Position numbers and translations under genes: made by a program
The notes under the pieces: model-generated
Seen by the model: the letters and a program-made list of their open reading frames with translations, nothing else
What the model was told of the DNA's origin: nothing
The model's database searches: none
Shown here: in pieces, positions 6,658-13,507 of the stretch
Numbering within the stretch: position 1 is the first letter of the stretch
How the letters are laid out: every line of letters begins with the position of its first letter
DNA from: JBBSMX01 sp038232935
Lineage (GTDB): Bacteria > Bacteroidota > Rhodothermia > Rhodothermales > JANQRZ01
Reading direction: 5' to 3'
Assembly (NCBI GenBank): GCA_038232935.1
Contig: JBBSMX010000068.1
Span: forward strand, 1 to 21,916
Length of the DNA stretch: 21,916 bases

Positions 6658-9330
6658 TCACCTCGTGGGTCGAGGGGGTGAGGGATGCCGCCCTTCGGAC
6701 GGCGTGGATGAAAGGCTACCGGAGAGGCCGTCGCCTCCGAATGGTTCGCCTCCCGGTGGATCGACGTCGAGCGCGATGTTCTGTGTGCCGGCAGCGTCGG
6801 CCGAGAGCGTCTCAGCCCAGCGGTCCAGCCCGCGCCGGCGCAGGAGCTCGGCGGGCCAGTCGGTACCGTGGTGCGCGGCCAATTCGTCGACCTCGCGGAT
6901 CGTTTCCTGCATCGACCTCCCCGGTGCCGAGGCGAGGAACGTGAGTGCGGCGGGTCCCAGCCCGAGGGAGAACAGCCGGCTCCCCGTCGGGCTGGAGAAG
7001 TAGTAGTCCCGCTTGCGCCGCGCTCGCCCGACGATGCCGATCTCGGTCCGGTTGAGGCCCAGCCCCTCGTAGAGCCGGGCGCTTCCCTCTTCGAGGGCGT
7101 CGGCATTCGGGAGGAAGACGCGCGTCGGGCAGCTCTCCACCACGGCGTGCCGGTTCTCGAGCTCGGCGATCTGCCCCGCCGAGTGCGCCACCAGGACGAC
7201 AGCCGCGTTCTGCTTGCGGAGTGTGAGGAGCCACTGCTTGATGCGCTCGGCGAAGAGGCTCCGCATGAGCGCTGCCCACGCCTCCTCGATCACGATGAGC
7301 GTCGGCCGCCCGGCCGAGAGCTGCTGCTCGACGCGGCGGAAGAGGTAGAGCAGCACCGGCACGAGCACGCGGTCGGAGAGGTCCACGAGGTGCTTCATCT
7401 CGAAGACCTGGTAGCGCGCCCCCTCTTCGAGCCCGTCGTCTTCGGCGTCGAGGAGGTGGCCGAGATTGCCGTCCACGGTGTAGGGCCGGAGCGCTGCCTT
7501 GAGGTCGCGGCTCTGGAGTTGGACGGATAGTTCGGTGAGCGTCCGGTTCTCGCGCGGACTCCGGGCCACGAGCTCGAGTGCTCGGTCGATGAGCTTGCGG
7601 AGGGCCGGCGTCACGTCGAGTCCCTGGAGGCCGAAGAGGACCTCCAGCCACTCCGCTGCCCACGCCCGCTCCGTCGGGTCGTCGATGCGCGCGAGCGGCT
7701 GGAACCGGACGATGTCGTTGCGCCCGGCGGCGATGTCGTAGTGCGTCGCGCCGGCGGCCTTCGCGAGGAGGTAGCCCGAGTAGCCGAGGTCGAACAGGAA
7801 GACCTGCGCCTCGGGATACCTGAACCACTGCGCGATGAGGGTGTTGACGAGCACACTCTTCCCCGCCCCCGTCGAGCCGATCACGAGCGTGTGGCCGACG
7901 TCGTCGTCGTGGAGGTTGATGCGGAACGGGGTCGTGCCGGCGGTGGCCGCCCAGACGAGCGCCGGGCTCTCCTCGGGGAAGTAGTGCGAGGGGTTCTCCT
8001 CCAGGCCGGGCCAGATCGACGTCGTCGGCAAAAGGTCGGCGATGTTGGCCGACGAGAGGACCGGGCGGCGGAGGTTGGGATGGCCGTGGCCGGGGAGGCT
8101 CCCGAGGTAGGCTTCGAGCGCGTTCACGTCCTCGACGCGTGCTGTGAAACCCCGGTCGTTCAGCCCCTTGACGAGCTCACCGGCGACGTAGTCAGCGCGC
8201 TCGGCATCAGGCTCCATGACGAGGAGCGTGCTCGTGTAGTAGCAGAAGCGGACCTCGCCCGAGGCGTTCGCCGCCATCGCCTCCTTCGCGTCCTCGGCCA
8301 TCCGCTGCGCGTCGCCGTCCATGAACAGCTCGTCGTCGCGCTGCCGCGCCTCGCTCTTTTCCCCCTTCCCGCCCCCGGCCATGTCTTTGACGAGAGCGGC
8401 GGCCCCTTTCCGCTTCTGGAACCACCCGAGCTGCTGCCGCCGGATCTCTTTCGCCGCGGCCTGATAGCTCATCGGGATGATCCGGTTCGACCACCGGAAC
8501 GGGTAGCCCAGCCCGCCGAGAAAATCGAGCAGCCCCGCGTGCGTCTCGTGCGGGTACCCCTGCACGGCGACGGCGCGGACGTGGCGGTCCCCGACGCGGG
8601 GCCGGAAGCCGCCCACGAGCGGGCGGTCGGCGAGGACGTAGTTCAGGTACGCCCCGTGCTCGGGCGCGCGCACCGGGTGGTGGAGGCCGGTGAGGCAGGC
8701 GTGGAGGTGGCGGCAGAGCGCGTCCGACGAAAGCCGGTCGAGCCGGAGCCGGGCCGAGAGCCGCCCTTCGAGGTCGTGGAGGGCCGCGCCGTAGTTCGCC
8801 AGCGCGTGTGTCCAGTCGCTCCCGTCGAGGTCGCCCCCCGAGCCGTCGCGGACGAAGAGGCTCCCGAGGCGGCTGTAGAGCTCCGGCGGCGGGAGGTAGG
8901 TCGCGACGAGGAGGTAGTCGGTCTCGTAGTACGTCCGCCCGCCCGTGTAGGTCCGCCGCCGCTCCTCGTCGATAAGCCGCGTCACGGGATCGGGAAACCC
9001 ACCGGTGGGGGCGTAGGACGCGCTCGGTCGGCGGACGGCATCGACGTGGAACATCCAGTTGTCGCCGTAGGGCCGCAGCGCGTCCGAGACGTGCTTCGAG
9101 AGCACGTCGAGCTCCGTCGCCGTCGAGCTCGTGAGGTCGGGGCCGCGGTAGCGCCAGCCGGCGAGGAACGAGCCGTCCTTCTGGAGCACGGTGCCCTCGC
9201 CCACGAGGAAACCCCACCCGAGGAGATCGGCGAGGCCCGCCGGCTCCTTTCGATGCTCGCGCGTCCGGGTGGCGAGCTTGGCCGCGCCGGCTCCGGCTCC
9301 AAAGGCGAAGAGGGTCGTGAAGAGGTCCAT
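6658..9330 (-). CDS. trbE: Conjugal transfer ATPase TrbE (VirB4-like)
   Basis: At 890 residues this is the largest gene and has normal VirB4/TrbE length. Residues 1-440 are the N-terminal VirB4 domain that contacts the membrane complex. The C-terminal ATPase has Walker A GSTGAGKS at 485-492 and Walker B LIVIEEAW near 676-682, followed by LRKQNAAVVLVAHSAGQIAE, typical of VirB4. It powers pilus assembly and substrate transport from the inner membrane. The ATG at 9330 lacks a clear Shine-Dalgarno. An octad repeat pair (9353-9368) lies 23 bases upstream in the trbD-trbE gap. The C-terminal 40 residues are low complexity. Confidence 0.97.
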   Translation of the reverse strand: MDLFTTLFAFGAGAGAAKLATRTREHRKEPAGLADLLGWGFLVGEGTVLQKDGSFLAGWRYRGPDLTSSTATELDVLSKHVSDALRPYGDNWMFHVDAVRRPSASYAPTGGFPDPVTRLIDEERRRTYTGGRTYYETDYLLVATYLPPPELYSRLGSLFVRDGSGGDLDGSDWTHALANYGAALHDLEGRLSARLRLDRLSSDALCRHLHACLTGLHHPVRAPEHGAYLNYVLADRPLVGGFRPRVGDRHVRAVAVQGYPHETHAGLLDFLGGLGYPFRWSNRIIPMSYQAAAKEIRRQQLGWFQKRKGAAALVKDMAGGGKGEKSEARQRDDELFMDGDAQRMAEDAKEAMAANASGEVRFCYYTSTLLVMEPDAERADYVAGELVKGLNDRGFTARVEDVNALEAYLGSLPGHGHPNLRRPVLSSANIADLLPTTSIWPGLEENPSHYFPEESPALVWAATAGTTPFRINLHDDDVGHTLVIGSTGAGKSVLVNTLIAQWFRYPEAQVFLFDLGYSGYLLAKAAGATHYDIAAGRNDIVRFQPLARIDDPTERAWAAEWLEVLFGLQGLDVTPALRKLIDRALELVARSPRENRTLTELSVQLQSRDLKAALRPYTVDGNLGHLLDAEDDGLEEGARYQVFEMKHLVDLSDRVLVPVLLYLFRRVEQQLSAGRPTLIVIEEAWAALMRSLFAERIKQWLLTLRKQNAAVVLVAHSAGQIAELENRHAVVESCPTRVFLPNADALEEGSARLYEGLGLNRTEIGIVGRARRKRDYYFSSPTGSRLFSLGLGPAALTFLASAPGRSMQETIREVDELAAHHGTDWPAELLRRRGLDRWAETLSADAAGTQNIALDVDPPGGEPFGGDGLSGSLSSTPSEGRHPSPPRPTR

Positions 9331-9352
9331 GAGAGCAGAGAGACTGAGAGAG

Positions 9353-9368
9353 GTTTAAGTGTTTACAC
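9353..9368 (+). promoter_or_regulatory. Octad operator site B (trbD-trbE junction)
   Basis: Two adjacent units, GTTTAAGT and GTTTACAC, lie in the 43-base gap between trbD and trbE. They match units at the parA and traF operators. Predicted RHH-protein binding site inside the operon, possibly controlling expression of the downstream ATPase gene. Confidence 0.55.
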
Positions 9369-9373
9369 CGCTC

Positions 9374-9727
9374 CTATCGCTTTGGAATCGAGAGCTTCGC
9401 CGCAGGCGCTCTCCCACCGTGCGAGGCGTGGGGGGCGTAGTAGTCCTTCCCCCACAGCGAGCGGACGTAGAGCACGGCGAGGAGCGGGTCCTTCGCGTTG
9501 ATCCACACCATGAGCGGGTGGAGCACGAGCACCCACACGCCCGCCGCCAAGACCGTCGCGAGCTGGATGCCGACGGCGAAGAAGAGGAAGCCGACCGTGC
9601 AGGCCTCGACGAGGAGGAAGCCCTTGTCGACGCCCGCGTAGAGCGGCACCCGGATGAGCGACTGGTGGACACGGCGGCGCTGGAGGTCGCGCACCGTCGG
9701 GTTCTGCGTTCGAGGTTGCATGTTCAT
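9374..9727 (-). CDS. trbD: Conjugal transfer protein TrbD (VirB3-like)
   Basis: This 117-residue protein has the VirB3 profile: a basic N-terminus ending in VHQSLIRVPLYAGVDKGFLL, two closely spaced membrane helices (about 37-54 and 55-76), and a short cytosolic tail with HPLMVWINAKDPLL. VirB3 partners VirB4 in the inner membrane, and in some systems the two are fused. Here the following gene is trbE, as expected. Either ATG of the opening MNMQ may be used. It begins 15 bases after the pilin gene stop. Confidence 0.92.
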   Translation of the reverse strand: MNMQPRTQNPTVRDLQRRRVHQSLIRVPLYAGVDKGFLLVEACTVGFLFFAVGIQLATVLAAGVWVLVLHPLMVWINAKDPLLAVLYVRSLWGKDYYAPHASHGGRAPAAKLSIPKR

Positions 9728-9742
9728 GGCGATGGATGGGGT

Positions 9743-10090
9743 TCAGAAGAGCGATCCGGCGAAGGCGAGGCCATCGACCACCTGGAGCGCGCCGAAGACG
9801 AGGGCGATGCCGATGACGGCTGCCGCGAAGCGCCGCGCCCCCTCCTCGTGGCGCACGAAGCCCCAGACGACGCCGGCGACGACCAGCATGAGTCCGGCGA
9901 GGAGGCGACCCGTCGTGCCCGTGAGGGCGTCGAGGAGTGTCCCAAAGGGCGTGTTCCAGGGGAGGTCTGGCCCGCCGGTCCCGGCCCACACAGCGGGCGC
10001 TGCGAGGATGTGGGCGGCGAGCACGAACCCGAGGAAACGGACCGTCTTCGCGAGTCGGCCGAAGGTCGAGCGCGGGCGCGTTGGATGCAC
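9743..10090 (-). CDS. trbC: TrbC-like pilin precursor, copy 1 (VirB2 family)
   Basis: The precursor has a leader ending APAVWA, then GTGGPDLPWNTP, two hydrophobic helices and the C-terminus LAFAGSLF. It matches VirB2/TrbC pilins and is about two-thirds identical over the mature part to the copy encoded next to it (10391-10774). In RP4, TrbC loses a short C-terminal peptide and is cyclised by TraF. LAFAG followed by three residues fits such a site. The start is uncertain. I use GTG at 10090 (GGCGG five bases upstream), which gives a leader like that of the other copy. ATG at 10183 or the frame start at 10318 would add 31 or 76 mostly basic residues. Confidence 0.85.
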   Translation of the reverse strand: MHPTRPRSTFGRLAKTVRFLGFVLAAHILAAPAVWAGTGGPDLPWNTPFGTLLDALTGTTGRLLAGLMLVVAGVVWGFVRHEEGARRFAAAVIGIALVFGALQVVDGLAFAGSLF

Positions 10091-10233
10091 ACGCCGCCGA
10101 TGCAACGGCAGATGGACATTTCGCCTGCCGCGCTCTTCCGCGATTCCGCGCCGGTGTGTACTTTGTGGATTGGCTACACGCATCCCATGCCGGGTGGTGG
10201 CTCTGATCTGCCTGGTGTGGTGAGGGCCGAACC

Positions 10234-10266
10234 GGATCGTTCCCGATCCTCGGATCAGTCGATCCG
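10234..10266. promoter_or_regulatory. Two 16-bp GGATC/GATCC palindromes upstream of pilin copy 1
   Basis: Positions 10234-10249 (GGATCGTTCCCGATCC) and 10251-10266 (CGGATCAGTCGATCCG) are back-to-back 16-base palindromes with six-base arms. The second matches the palindrome upstream of pilin copy 2 at 12 of 16 positions when read on the minus strand. A 14-base block (10295-10308) further upstream is also shared with copy 2 (10913-10926, one mismatch). This looks like a duplicated operator/promoter region for a dimeric repressor. Confidence 0.5.
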
Positions 10267-10390
10267 CACGTTCGGTTAGAGCGACGCTCGGGGCCGGCAG
10301 CATCCCCAACGACTCCACGTCGTGTCCTGCCGGCGTCGGGCGTCGTCGCTTTATGGGCGATCAGATCGTGTGTGATCACGCCGTGACCGA

Positions 10391-10774
10391 TCAGACCACG
10401 CCGCCGGCGAAGGCGAGCGCGTTGACGATCTGCACCGCGCCGAACATCAGCGCGATGGCGACGATGGCCTGCCCGAAGCGCTTGGCCCCCTCCTCGTTGC
10501 GCGTGAATCCCCAGACGATGCCGCCGACGACCAGCATGAGTCCCGAGAGGATGCGGGCCGTCGAGCCGGTCATGTTGTCGAGGAGGTTCTGGAGCGGCGT
10601 GTTCCAGGGGAGGTCCACGCCGCCGGTGCCGGCCACGGCCTCACTCGGCAGCAGCAGCACGACGAGCGCGAAGGCGACGAGGCCGAGGAGTCGGACGGCG
10701 CTCTGCCGGTCCATCGCCCGGCGGCCGAAGCCGCGCCGCCGGCCGCTGGTGTTGGGGTGGGTGTGGTGATGCAC
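10391..10774 (-). CDS. trbC: TrbC-like pilin precursor, copy 2 (VirB2 family)
   Basis: The 127-residue precursor has a His-rich start (MHHHTHPN), a basic region, and a hydrophobic leader ending in SEAVAG. The mature pilin starts near GTGGVDLPWNTP, carries two helices, and ends LAFAGGVV. The family is VirB2/TrbC, the major pilus subunit. TraF-type processing at LAFAG is predicted by analogy with RP4 TrbC. The ATG at 10774 has GGAGGG about 11 bases upstream. It is the promoter-proximal pilin copy after trbB, separated from it by 207 bases. An internal ATG (MDRQSAV) is a possible alternative start giving a shorter leader. Confidence 0.9.
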   Translation of the reverse strand: MHHHTHPNTSGRRRGFGRRAMDRQSAVRLLGLVAFALVVLLLPSEAVAGTGGVDLPWNTPLQNLLDNMTGSTARILSGLMLVVGGIVWGFTRNEEGAKRFGQAIVAIALMFGAVQIVNALAFAGGVV

Positions 10775-10865
10775 GGTAGTACCCTCCGGGCCTGCCGGCC
10801 CGCTCTGATGAGAGGTTGTTCGGCGGACCCGGAATGGGTTCTCGCCGCATGAGTGGAATCAGTTA

Positions 10866-10889
10866 GATCCCGTGGGATCGCTCGATCCC
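10866..10889. promoter_or_regulatory. Overlapping GATC palindromes upstream of pilin copy 2
   Basis: GGGATCGCTCGATCCC at 10874-10889 is a 16-base palindrome with seven-base arms, overlapped by the 14-base palindrome GATCCCGTGGGATC at 10866-10879. They lie about 95 bases upstream of the pilin start in the 207-base trbB-trbC gap. The same 16-base pattern recurs before pilin copy 1. Probably an operator for an unidentified dimeric regulator. The first palindrome might also fold as an RNA hairpin, but it has no following U-tract. Confidence 0.5.
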
Positions 10890-10912
10890 GGTTGTGCCGG
10901 TGGTGGCCGGAG

Positions 10913-10926
10913 CGGCACCATCCCCA
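10913..10926 (-). repeat. 14-base block shared by both pilin leader regions
   Basis: CGGCACCATCCCCA here and CGGCAGCATCCCCA at 10295-10308 differ at one base. Each lies 24-29 bases on the trbB-proximal side of a 16-bp GATC palindrome. The conserved order block-palindrome-pilin indicates that the upstream region was duplicated together with the pilin gene. Confidence 0.45.
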
Positions 10927-10981
10927 TGGGCCTCTCCCCTCCCCCGCCGTCACAAGTCGTCGTGCTGTAGCTGTCTGGCGT

Positions 10982-12091
10982 CTATACGCTGGCTGGTTGT
11001 GGTCGCTCGTCGGCGTCGCCGTCCGGTTCGCCGACGGTGAGGAGGCTTTGGAGATCGAACGAGCCGTCGGGTCGGAGGCCGCGGACGCGGACGAGGTCTC
11101 TCACCCGCCTGGTCTGGTGCCCCCCCTCCATGATGACGAGGAGGTCGACGGCCTCGGTGATGAGTTCGGTCTGGCTCGGCACGTTCGCGCGCTGGCAGAG
11201 CCGGTCGAGTCGGAGGAGTGCGGCCGAGGCGTCCTGTGCGTGGAACGTCCCGAGGCCGCCGGGGTGGCCCGTGCTCCAGGCGTCGAGGAGGTCGAGCGCC
11301 TCAGGCCCCCGGACCTCACCCACGACGATGCGGTCGGGGTAGGCGCGGAGCGTGTGGCGGACGAGCTGCGCGAGCGTCACGCTCGGCGTCGTGCGGAGGG
11401 CGAGGTGGTCGCGTGCCTCGCACTGGAGCTCGACGGTGTCCTCCAGGATCACGACGCGCTCGCCGGGACAGCGGTCGGTGATCTCCTTGAGGAGGGCGTT
11501 CGTGAAGGTCGTTTTCCCGCTTCCCGTGCCCCCGGCGACGAGCACGTTCCAGCGCTCCACGACGGCTCGGCGGAGGACCTCGCGGCCTTCCGGGGGCAGG
11601 ATTCCCTGCTCCACGTAGTCGTCGAGCGTGTAGACGACGGCGGGTGGCTTGCGGACGACGAAGGCGGCCCCGGCGGCCATCGGCGGGCGGAACCCCTGGA
11701 GGCGCGCGCCGCGGAACCGTTCCACGGGCAACTCCGCCTGGATCGACGGGCTGTCGCCGTCGAGCGTGAGGCCGTGGAGGTCGGCGACGGCGTTGAGGAA
11801 CTGCTCGACGCGCTCGCCCGCGATCCGCTCTCCCGTGTCCACCTTCCCCCGGCTCCGCGTGTCGAACCGGACGCGCCCATCTTGCGGGTTCACGTAGATC
11901 TCCGTCACGTCGTCGGTGGCGAACCCGTCCACGATCGTCTCGCCCAGGTAGCGCGCCATCATCTCGGCCACCCGCGCGGATCGCGCCTCGGCAGAGCGGA
12001 GGTCTCGGGCGCTCGCTTCCCCGGCTGCCCGTTCGCTCTCTCTGGAATCCCCCTTTGCGGAGGCGATGTCTCTCGTCAAAACGTCCTGCAT
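10982..12091 (-). CDS. trbB: Conjugal transfer ATPase TrbB (VirB11-like)
   Basis: This 369-residue secretion ATPase has an N-terminal domain (about 40-160) and a RecA-like C-terminal domain. The latter has Walker A GGTGSGKT (187-194), Asp/Glu box VVILEDTVELQ, Walker B DRIVVGEVRG (about 253-262) and His box GHPGGLGTFHA (275-285). VirB11 hexamers cycle with VirB4 and VirD4 to switch between pilus building and DNA transfer. The ATG at 12091 is chosen over the frame start at 12199 because a G-rich Shine-Dalgarno (AGGGGGG) lies just upstream and the extension has no family similarity. It is the first trb gene, with a promoter about 80-108 bases upstream. Confidence 0.96.
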   Translation of the reverse strand: MQDVLTRDIASAKGDSRESERAAGEASARDLRSAEARSARVAEMMARYLGETIVDGFATDDVTEIYVNPQDGRVRFDTRSRGKVDTGERIAGERVEQFLNAVADLHGLTLDGDSPSIQAELPVERFRGARLQGFRPPMAAGAAFVVRKPPAVVYTLDDYVEQGILPPEGREVLRRAVVERWNVLVAGGTGSGKTTFTNALLKEITDRCPGERVVILEDTVELQCEARDHLALRTTPSVTLAQLVRHTLRAYPDRIVVGEVRGPEALDLLDAWSTGHPGGLGTFHAQDASAALLRLDRLCQRANVPSQTELITEAVDLLVIMEGGHQTRRVRDLVRVRGLRPDGSFDLQSLLTVGEPDGDADERPQPASV

Positions 12092-12414
12092 CGTACCCCC
12101 CTGTTCGTGCCCAATCGGTCGCCATCTTCCAACACCGGCTCGCGTCACTTCGCGGTGACACGCTCCGCAATTATTAAGCAGAAATGAAGGGGGCGTCAAG
12201 GGTTCGAGAAGCCCCTCCCGTCCAGTTGCCGCAAGATGGCGGCAGAGCGGCAGGAACCCGGCATCGCCGATTCGATGCTAAACCGCCGAGGTTTTGTGGC
12301 CTATCACATCCAGGCTTGCGGACCGTCCGGGATCAAAAAATTTGCAAGACCCCGAGCCGAGCCGGTCACACCTCCTGACCCTCTGGTCTCTTCGCCGTCT
12401 CGCAGAGAAGGATG
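12092..12414. other. 323-base non-coding region between traF and trbB
   Basis: No convincing gene lies here. The short plus-strand frames are antisense noise. It holds the trbB promoter (12171-12199). A 9-base inverted repeat, CGCCATCTT at 12120-12128 and AAGATGGCG at 12233-12241, brackets that promoter. A small hairpin (TGCCGC...GCGGCA, about 12228-12245) and a short AT-rich patch near 12335-12350 are also present. An oriT could sit in such a gap, but nothing specific marks one. Confidence 0.5.
12171..12199 (-). promoter_or_regulatory. Sigma70-type promoter for the trb operon
   Basis: On the minus strand TTGACG (12199-12194) is followed by a 17-base spacer and TAATAA (12176-12171), the best promoter match in the window. 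The expected start site would give a 5' leader of about 70 bases before trbB. The AT-rich box stands out in a GC-rich background. A 9-base inverted repeat flanks it at some distance. Confidence 0.65.
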
Positions 12415-12948
12415 CTACTCTGCGGTCCAGAGTGGGCGCATGGTCGAAATCACGCTGCTCGCTGGGACGGGGCCGAAGTAGCGAGAGTCGAAGCTGCGCG
12501 GGTGGTGACCGGAGAACATGAAGAGCGAGTCCTCCCCAACGACGTGCCGGCCGAAAGGGAAGTGAGGAAGCTCCCGTCCTCCCCTGTCGCGGTGGTAGAC
12601 GGCGCTTTCCGGCACGGCCCGACCGTTGACCGCGATTCCCTCTTCGGAGATCGAGACGGTGTCCCCGGCGGTGGCGAGCACGTACTTCCCGAGCGGCTCG
12701 ACCTCGCCGGGACAGTCCCCCCGGTGGAGGTATCCCCGTTCCAGCGCATACGCCGCCACGTCCTCCGGCGGGCAGAACGTGGCGAGGCGGCCGACGGCGA
12801 CGGGGGCGTCGGTGTACAGGTAGAGGCCGCGCGGGATGCTCGGGGTGAGGGTGAACCGCACGCCGAGCGCATAGGCGAGCAGCGTGCCCACGAAGAGCAG
12901 CACTCCGACGACCAGGAGCGGCGATATCCTCGTCTGCGAGTCAGCCAC
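12415..12948 (-). CDS. traF: TraF-type S26 signal peptidase (pilin-processing/cyclising peptidase)
   Basis: The protein has 177 residues with one N-terminal membrane helix (about 9-30). The S26 catalytic pair is visible: Ser37 in FTLTPSIPRGLY and Lys88 in PLGKYVLATAGD, plus the later SFDSRYFGPV box typical of TraF. TraF of RP4 removes the TrbC C-terminal peptide and circularises the pilin, so the two trbC genes are the likely substrates. The start is a GTG at 12948, as no ATG is available before the catalytic serine. Octad repeats at 12967-13006 lie immediately upstream, over the presumed promoter, suggesting repression by the RHH protein of the preceding gene. Confidence 0.92.
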   Translation of the reverse strand: MADSQTRISPLLVVGVLLFVGTLLAYALGVRFTLTPSIPRGLYLYTDAPVAVGRLATFCPPEDVAAYALERGYLHRGDCPGEVEPLGKYVLATAGDTVSISEEGIAVNGRAVPESAVYHRDRGGRELPHFPFGRHVVGEDSLFMFSGHHPRSFDSRYFGPVPASSVISTMRPLWTAE

Positions 12949-12966
12949 GGCTACGGGATTATGAGT

Positions 12967-13006
12967 GTTTAAGCGTGTACACGTTTACACTTATCAGCTT
13001 ATCCCG
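12967..13006 (+). promoter_or_regulatory. Octad operator site C (rhh-traF junction), five units
   Basis: Five consecutive 8-base units read GTTTAAGC, GTGTACAC, GTTTACAC, TTATCAGC, TTATCCCG. The centre forms the palindrome CGTGTACACG. The array overlaps the stop codon of the rhh gene and ends 19 bases before the traF start, with a CATAAT -10-like hexamer on the minus strand just beyond it. Predicted binding site for the RHH protein and possible part of the partition centromere. Confidence 0.65.
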
Positions 13007-13452
13007 CGCGGATTGCTGCTCTTGCTCTCGAAGAACAGGTCGAACGCCTCCTCCACGAGGTCCTTCTTCGTGCGGGCACGGTTGCCGGCGTGCAGCTTGT
13101 CGAGCGCATAGAGCCGGTCGAGCTGCTCGATCTGGTCCTCCCGCATGAGGAGCGTGTGGCGACGGTACCCAGCCGCCACCCCACGGCGCGTACTGTCCGT
13201 CTGATCCTGGGAAGCGGACTCGGTTGCGGCACCCTCTCCCCTCGCCGCTGAGGTCTTGGTCGGTTGTTTGGCCGTCTTCGACTTGGGCTTCGCTTCGGCC
13301 GTGGCGGACTTCTTTTTTGGAGGTTGCGCTTTGCGTTTAGACTGCGCTTCTCGCTTCGGCTCGGGAGGAGCAGGTGCGTCGTCAAGCCAGTCCAGGGCAC
13401 CGCCTCCGAGGGGGTTGCTTCCCAGCTTGCTCTTGTCTGTGTTCTCGCTCAT
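12994..13452 (-). CDS. Lys-rich ribbon-helix-helix protein, ParA partner (ParB/ParG/omega-type)
   Basis: The 152-residue protein has a disordered Lys/Ala/Pro/Ser-rich N-terminal region (about 22-90). A C-terminal RHH-like domain (about 98-143) follows, with strand RHTLLMRED, helix IEQLDRLYALDKL and helix TKKDLVEEAFDLFF. Small RHH proteins paired with ParA act as centromere binders, and their basic tails stimulate the ParA ATPase. Many also repress their own operon. The ATG at 13452 is chosen because the frame upstream of it is non-conserved and lies in the parA-rhh gap. It follows parA by 55 bases. The 8-base repeats around the operon match the spacing expected for stacked RHH dimers. Binding itself is inferred. 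Confidence 0.75.
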   Translation of the reverse strand: MSENTDKSKLGSNPLGGGALDWLDDAPAPPEPKREAQSKRKAQPPKKKSATAEAKPKSKTAKQPTKTSAARGEGAATESASQDQTDSTRRGVAAGYRRHTLLMREDQIEQLDRLYALDKLHAGNRARTKKDLVEEAFDLFFESKSSNPRGIS

Positions 13453-13507
13453 GGTCGTCGTAGGTTGTCTACTGTAGCGGTACGCTGTCGGTGCTGCGAT
13501 GTCGGCG

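Noticed and set aside
7741..9501. 586-codon plus-strand frame opposite trbE
   Set aside because: Fully antisense to a well-conserved VirB4 ATPase, with Val/Glu/Arg-rich noise and no recognisable domain.
10351..10395. GATC-rich segment after pilin copy 2 (GTGATCAC, two CGATCAG copies) as another 16-bp operator
   Set aside because: The GTGATCAC palindrome is only 8 bases, the CGATCAG copies are direct, and the GGATC arms of the other sites are missing.
10853..12187. 444-codon plus-strand frame opposite trbB
   Set aside because: Antisense shadow. The minus strand has all VirB11 motifs.
12314..12354. CGGACCGTCCG palindrome followed by a run of A as a terminator for traF
   Set aside because: For minus-strand transcription the T-run precedes the hairpin rather than following it, and the A-run is on the wrong side for plus-strand termination too.
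12184..12521. Short plus-strand frames in the traF-trbB gap
   Set aside because: No Shine-Dalgarno, no motif, and they overlap the minus-strand promoter and the traF 3' end.
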